Source: a bacterium
GTDB lineage: Bacteria > ARS69
Assembly (NCBI GenBank): GCA_025774865.1
Contig: JALGZO010000509.1
Span: 1 to 26,558, forward strand
Direction of reading: 5' to 3'
DNA: 26,558 bases
Below the pieces are notes generated by a model, which saw only the letters and a program-made list of their open reading frames with translations, was not told the DNA's origin and did not search any database. This document shows, one piece after another, positions 23,762 to 26,558 of the stretch (positions are counted from its first letter, which is position 1; each line of letters starts with the position of its first letter). The translations under genes were made by a program, and so were the position numbers.

Positions 23762-25225
23762 ATGGCGAAAAAGTCGCGCCGAGCGCACCGCCGCCGATCT
23801 CGCCGGCCGGAGCGGCCGTCGTCAAGTCCGCGCGGAAGGATTCTCGCGGGGGTCGTTGCCGCGGCCATCGTCGTGGCGGGGGTGGTCACGCTGCTGACGG
23901 GACGCGACCACGAAGTCCCCGAGCCTCCGCGCCCGACGGTACGCGTGACGGAGGACGGGGTGCGTTTGGCCCGGTTCGATCTCCACAGCCTCGCGGCGTG
24001 GTGCCGCGACGCCGGACTCCCGGACCCACCCGGCGTTCGCGAGGCGGCGCTCGAGGTGGCCGAGGGCCTTCTCGAGGCGCTTCAGGAAGCGGCCGCCGGC
24101 CAGAGCGCCGAGGCGTACGGAAGAGTCGGGCAGATTGCGGAGGGCCTCGACTCGCACGCCGCGGCGCTCGCCTACTTTCGAGTCGCGGCGGAGAAGAATC
24201 CATCCGACTTCCGGTGGCCGTACTACATCGGGTGCGTTCACCAGGAGACCGGTCGGCGGAACGACGCGATCGCGGCCTTCGAGCGAGCTCTCGAGCTGAG
24301 TGGAACGTATCCGACGACGGCGGCGCGGCTCGGGCAGCTGTACCTCGACGCCGGCCGCGACGACGAAGCGAAGCATCAGTTCGAGCGATACGCGGCCGCC
24401 CGCCCGGACGACTGGTTCGGCCTCGTCGGACTGGCCCGGCTCGCGCTGCGGGATGGCGATCCCGACCGGGCGCTCGCGCTCCTGGGTCGCGCGGCCGAGC
24501 TCGGCCCGGACGACTTCCAGGTGAACTACCAGCTCGGTCGGACGCACACGGCGCTCGGTGATCGGGAAGAGGCGCAGCGGTACTTCGACCGAGCGGAGCA
24601 AGCTCCGCAAGGCGGGTGGTTCCGGATGCGCGATCCGCTCGTGGAGGCGATGCACGGTGCCGCGTCATCGGTCGACGCGCTGAAGGTGGAATTCGAGCGC
24701 AAGAGCGGATCCGGGGACTGGGCGGAGCTGGCGGCCCTCGCCGAGGAGATCGTGCGGCGCCGGTCGGGGGACGTGCGGATGCGCGGCAACCTCGCGGGGC
24801 TGTATCGCAAGTTGGGGCGTTTCGACGATGCTCACGCCGAGCTCGACCGGGCGCTGGCTTATGGCGTGGACGACATCCGGCTTCACAATCTCCGCGCGGA
24901 GCTCCATCTCGCGCAGAACGAGTTCGAACCGGCGATCGCGGCGACCGACCGCGTCCTGGCGTTGAGCGCGACCGACTCCCGCGCGCAGTCGGTGCGGGGT
25001 CGCGCTCTCACCATGCTGGGGCGGTACGCCGAGGCCGAGGAGTGGATGCGCAAGAGTCTGGCGACCGATCCCGGCAATCTGTCGAACCGCGTCGTCCTGG
25101 CCGAGATCCTCGTCGCGCAGGAGCGACTCGACGAGGCCGCGACCGTCTTTCGCGAGATTCTCGGCGCGGAGCCGCTCCACGAATACTCGCGACGTCGTCT
25201 GCAAGAGATCGCCGCGCCGCGCTGA
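23762..25225 (+). CDS. Membrane-anchored TPR protein
   Basis: The ATG at 23762 lies 6 nt after the previous stop, with GAGAGGGGA upstream. The 487-aa protein has a very basic N-terminus (KKSRRAHRRRSRRPERP), one TM helix (~27-46), and then some nine or ten TPR-like helical pairs over residues ~105-480, for example AALAYFRVAAEKNPSDFRWP, AIAAFERALELSGTYP, ALALLGRAAELGPDDFQVN and AEEWMRKSLATDPGN. The basic cytoplasmic tail predicts that the repeats face the periplasm. TPRs bind partner proteins. The immediately upstream ASPIC/UnbV lipoprotein is the obvious candidate partner, since the two types often co-occur. It is the last gene of the operon; 14 bp separate it from the convergent gene and no terminator hairpin is visible there. 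Confidence 0.88.
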   Translation: MAKKSRRAHRRRSRRPERPSSSPRGRILAGVVAAAIVVAGVVTLLTGRDHEVPEPPRPTVRVTEDGVRLARFDLHSLAAWCRDAGLPDPPGVREAALEVAEGLLEALQEAAAGQSAEAYGRVGQIAEGLDSHAAALAYFRVAAEKNPSDFRWPYYIGCVHQETGRRNDAIAAFERALELSGTYPTTAARLGQLYLDAGRDDEAKHQFERYAAARPDDWFGLVGLARLALRDGDPDRALALLGRAAELGPDDFQVNYQLGRTHTALGDREEAQRYFDRAEQAPQGGWFRMRDPLVEAMHGAASSVDALKVEFERKSGSGDWAELAALAEEIVRRRSGDVRMRGNLAGLYRKLGRFDDAHAELDRALAYGVDDIRLHNLRAELHLAQNEFEPAIAATDRVLALSATDSRAQSVRGRALTMLGRYAEAEEWMRKSLATDPGNLSNRVVLAEILVAQERLDEAATVFREILGAEPLHEYSRRRLQEIAAPR

Positions 25226-25239
25226 TCAGGCCGGACGGC

Positions 25240-26558
25240 TCAGCGAAGCAACGTGCCCTTCGTGACGCGGGTGCCGTGGTCCGAGTCGAGCCGGAAGAAG
25301 TAGACGCCGTTCGCGGCGGGCCGCCCCGACGAGTCGCGTCCGTCCCAGCGGACGACGGTCCGGCCGGGCGGGGCCGTATCGTCCGTCAGGACCTGAACGA
25401 CGCGTCCCGTCACGTCCAGTACGGAAAGCCGCACGCGCCCGCGCCGGGGCAGTGCGAACCGGAGGGCAGTACCGTGTGAAAAGGGGTTCGGCTCGAGCGA
25501 AGAGAGCCGAATCGCGGCCGGGGCGTCGCGAACCGGCGCTCCGGGGGACGCCAGGGCCGGCCCCTGCGTGTCGAGGAAGACGGTGGTTCCGAGGCCCGGC
25601 TTGAAGATGCCGGCCGTCGCCGAGGACGGGCCCGGGGCGCGGTCCGCGTCGAACCAGAAGTTGAAGAGCGTCTGGAAGAAGAGTGCGGGAGCGTCGGGGT
25701 CGGTGGCGTGATCGTCGGTCGACCAGGTCACCATGCCGTCGGCGACCGTCACCGTCCAGTCGCTCGCGGCGTCTCGGTCGGCGTCACGGAACCCGACCTG
25801 GGAGACGTTCGCGGTCCCGACGGGCACCGCGAAGGAGTACACGCCGCGATCACTCGTGCGGTTGTAGAGAGCGTACTCGTAGTGCCAGTCGGAGTCCGGT
25901 CGGGTCACCTTCGTCGCGAGGATGACGAGGCCGTCGTCCGGGGCCACCGCCTCGGTGTCATGGACGTCTCCCCAGTTGAAAACGACCGGATTCGGGTTGG
26001 GCTCCAGCTGGAACGGCATTCCGATGGTCGAGAATCTCCAGCGCGACCCGTCCCACGTGGTCGTGCACTCACGCCACCCGATGTTGTTGGGCAGGTATTC
26101 GTCGTCGGCGACGTAGTAACAACCCTCGTAGAAGTAGCGGGCGTCGGGATCGCCCAGGTCGGCGTCGTGAACCTCGAGACGGTGGGCCACGTCATCCGGC
26201 GCCTCGCCGAAGTAGCTCCGATTGCAGTCCGCGGGCTCGCCGTCGAAGAAGGACCCGCACGGCTCCCAGCCTCCGGTATGGGGATTGAACTCCTCGCGCG
26301 GTCCCAGGTAGAGGCGCGCCGCGTTGTTGCCCGCGGAGTAGGTGTCGGAGCAGCCGACGGCGAGATAACTTCCGCCGCCGCCAACGCACCCCAGGTCGCA
26401 CTGGTCGTTCGCGAGCGCGAGAAAACCGTGCTTGAGCCAGTTCTTCCCGAGCATCTCGAGCCGGTCGTCCTTTTCGCGGAAGAGCGCGAGGCCGATCGTC
26501 GGGTGCGCTGGATCGAGCGGCATGTTTCCTATGCGCCAGGGAACATCGACATATCCGT
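25240..26558 (-). CDS. Secreted protein with FlgD/Ig-like C-terminal domain (5' partial)
   Basis: The minus-strand frame has no stop up to the window edge; codons before the ATG at 26523 read GYVDVPWRIGN, so the N-terminus is outside. The visible ~439 residues begin with a cysteine-containing domain (CDLGC, VGCSDTYSAGNNAARLYLGP, PCGSFFDG, DCNRS, GCYYVADDEYLPNNIGW) that I do not recognise. A beta-sandwich-like region follows (YEYALYNRTSDRGVYSFAVP). The C-terminal ~80 residues are a FlgD-like Ig domain (LEPNPFSHGTALRFALPRRG ... VRWDGRDSSGRPAANGVYFF). The tail is shared in type with the protein at 1-2374 and suggests secretion or surface attachment. No enzymatic motif is seen. The C-terminus ends TRVTKGTLLR. 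Confidence 0.85.
   Translation of the reverse strand, partial: GYVDVPWRIGNMPLDPAHPTIGLALFREKDDRLEMLGKNWLKHGFLALANDQCDLGCVGGGGSYLAVGCSDTYSAGNNAARLYLGPREEFNPHTGGWEPCGSFFDGEPADCNRSYFGEAPDDVAHRLEVHDADLGDPDARYFYEGCYYVADDEYLPNNIGWRECTTTWDGSRWRFSTIGMPFQLEPNPNPVVFNWGDVHDTEAVAPDDGLVILATKVTRPDSDWHYEYALYNRTSDRGVYSFAVPVGTANVSQVGFRDADRDAASDWTVTVADGMVTWSTDDHATDPDAPALFFQTLFNFWFDADRAPGPSSATAGIFKPGLGTTVFLDTQGPALASPGAPVRDAPAAIRLSSLEPNPFSHGTALRFALPRRGRVRLSVLDVTGRVVQVLTDDTAPPGRTVVRWDGRDSSGRPAANGVYFFRLDSDHGTRVTKGTLLR

Noticed and set aside
1-26558. CRISPR arrays, tRNA or rRNA genes, insertion sequences, phage genes
   Set aside because: No array of short spaced repeats, cloverleaf, transposase motif or terminal inverted repeat was seen on either strand. 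The only repeats are the in-gene DUF11 and 72-bp copies.

Overview
The window is uniformly GC-rich bacterial DNA, densely coded, with many genes sharing 4-nt ATGA/GTGA/TTGA junctions and several GTG or TTG starts. The products point to a Gram-negative-type (diderm) bacterium: numerous lipobox lipoproteins, two predicted outer-membrane beta-barrel proteins, and secreted proteins ending in a FlgD/Ig-like C-terminal domain with the W-D-G-R...NGVYF pattern. That C-terminal domain, together with DUF11 repeats, an ASPIC/UnbV protein and PQQ-like propellers, is typical of uncultured FCB-related lineages such as Candidatus Eisenbacteria. This placement is inference; no rRNA or phylogenetic marker is present.

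Layout. (1) 1-2374 (+): 3' part of a secreted DUF11-repeat protein, cut by the window edge. (2) 2775-5011 (+): two tandem paralogous lipoproteins that look like TIM-barrel glycoside-hydrolase relatives. (3) 5060-6928 (+): a polytopic GT-C-like membrane protein. (4) 6987-11979 (-): a compact four-gene operon, in transcription order radical SAM/SPASM enzyme, GT2 membrane glycosyltransferase, PQQ-like propeller and sulfatase-superfamily lipoprotein. The propeller gene is interrupted after codon 34 by one in-frame TGA, followed at once by a hairpin with a GGUC loop. (5) 12219-13031 (+) and 13087-14561 (-): a lipoprotein of unknown function converging, across a clear intrinsic terminator, on a lipoprotein/outer-membrane barrel gene pair. 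(6) 14692-15899 (+): a 47-residue single-TM protein translationally coupled to an MscS-type channel. (7) 16009-25225 (+): a seven-gene operon. Its first four genes match PgaD, PgaC, PgaA and PgaB, the synthase, export porin and deacetylase for poly-beta-1,6-N-acetylglucosamine. They run without a gap into a CLC chloride channel with CBS domains, an FG-GAP/ASPIC-UnbV lipoprotein and a membrane-anchored TPR protein. (8) 25240-26558 (-): C-terminal part of a second secreted FlgD-like-tailed protein, cut by the window edge.

How they work together. The clearest system is the exopolysaccharide operon in region 7: PgaC with PgaD would polymerise and translocate the glycan, the short PgaB-like deacetylase would modify it in the periplasm, and the TPR-barrel PgaA-like protein would export it. 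The minus-strand operon in region 4 may be a second envelope-glycan or lipid-modification system, but its substrate cannot be read from the sequence. The observation that most deserves checking is the in-frame TGA in the propeller gene: a nonsense mutation, a base error, or possible recoding to selenocysteine. I saw no tRNA, rRNA, CRISPR array, insertion sequence or phage gene.
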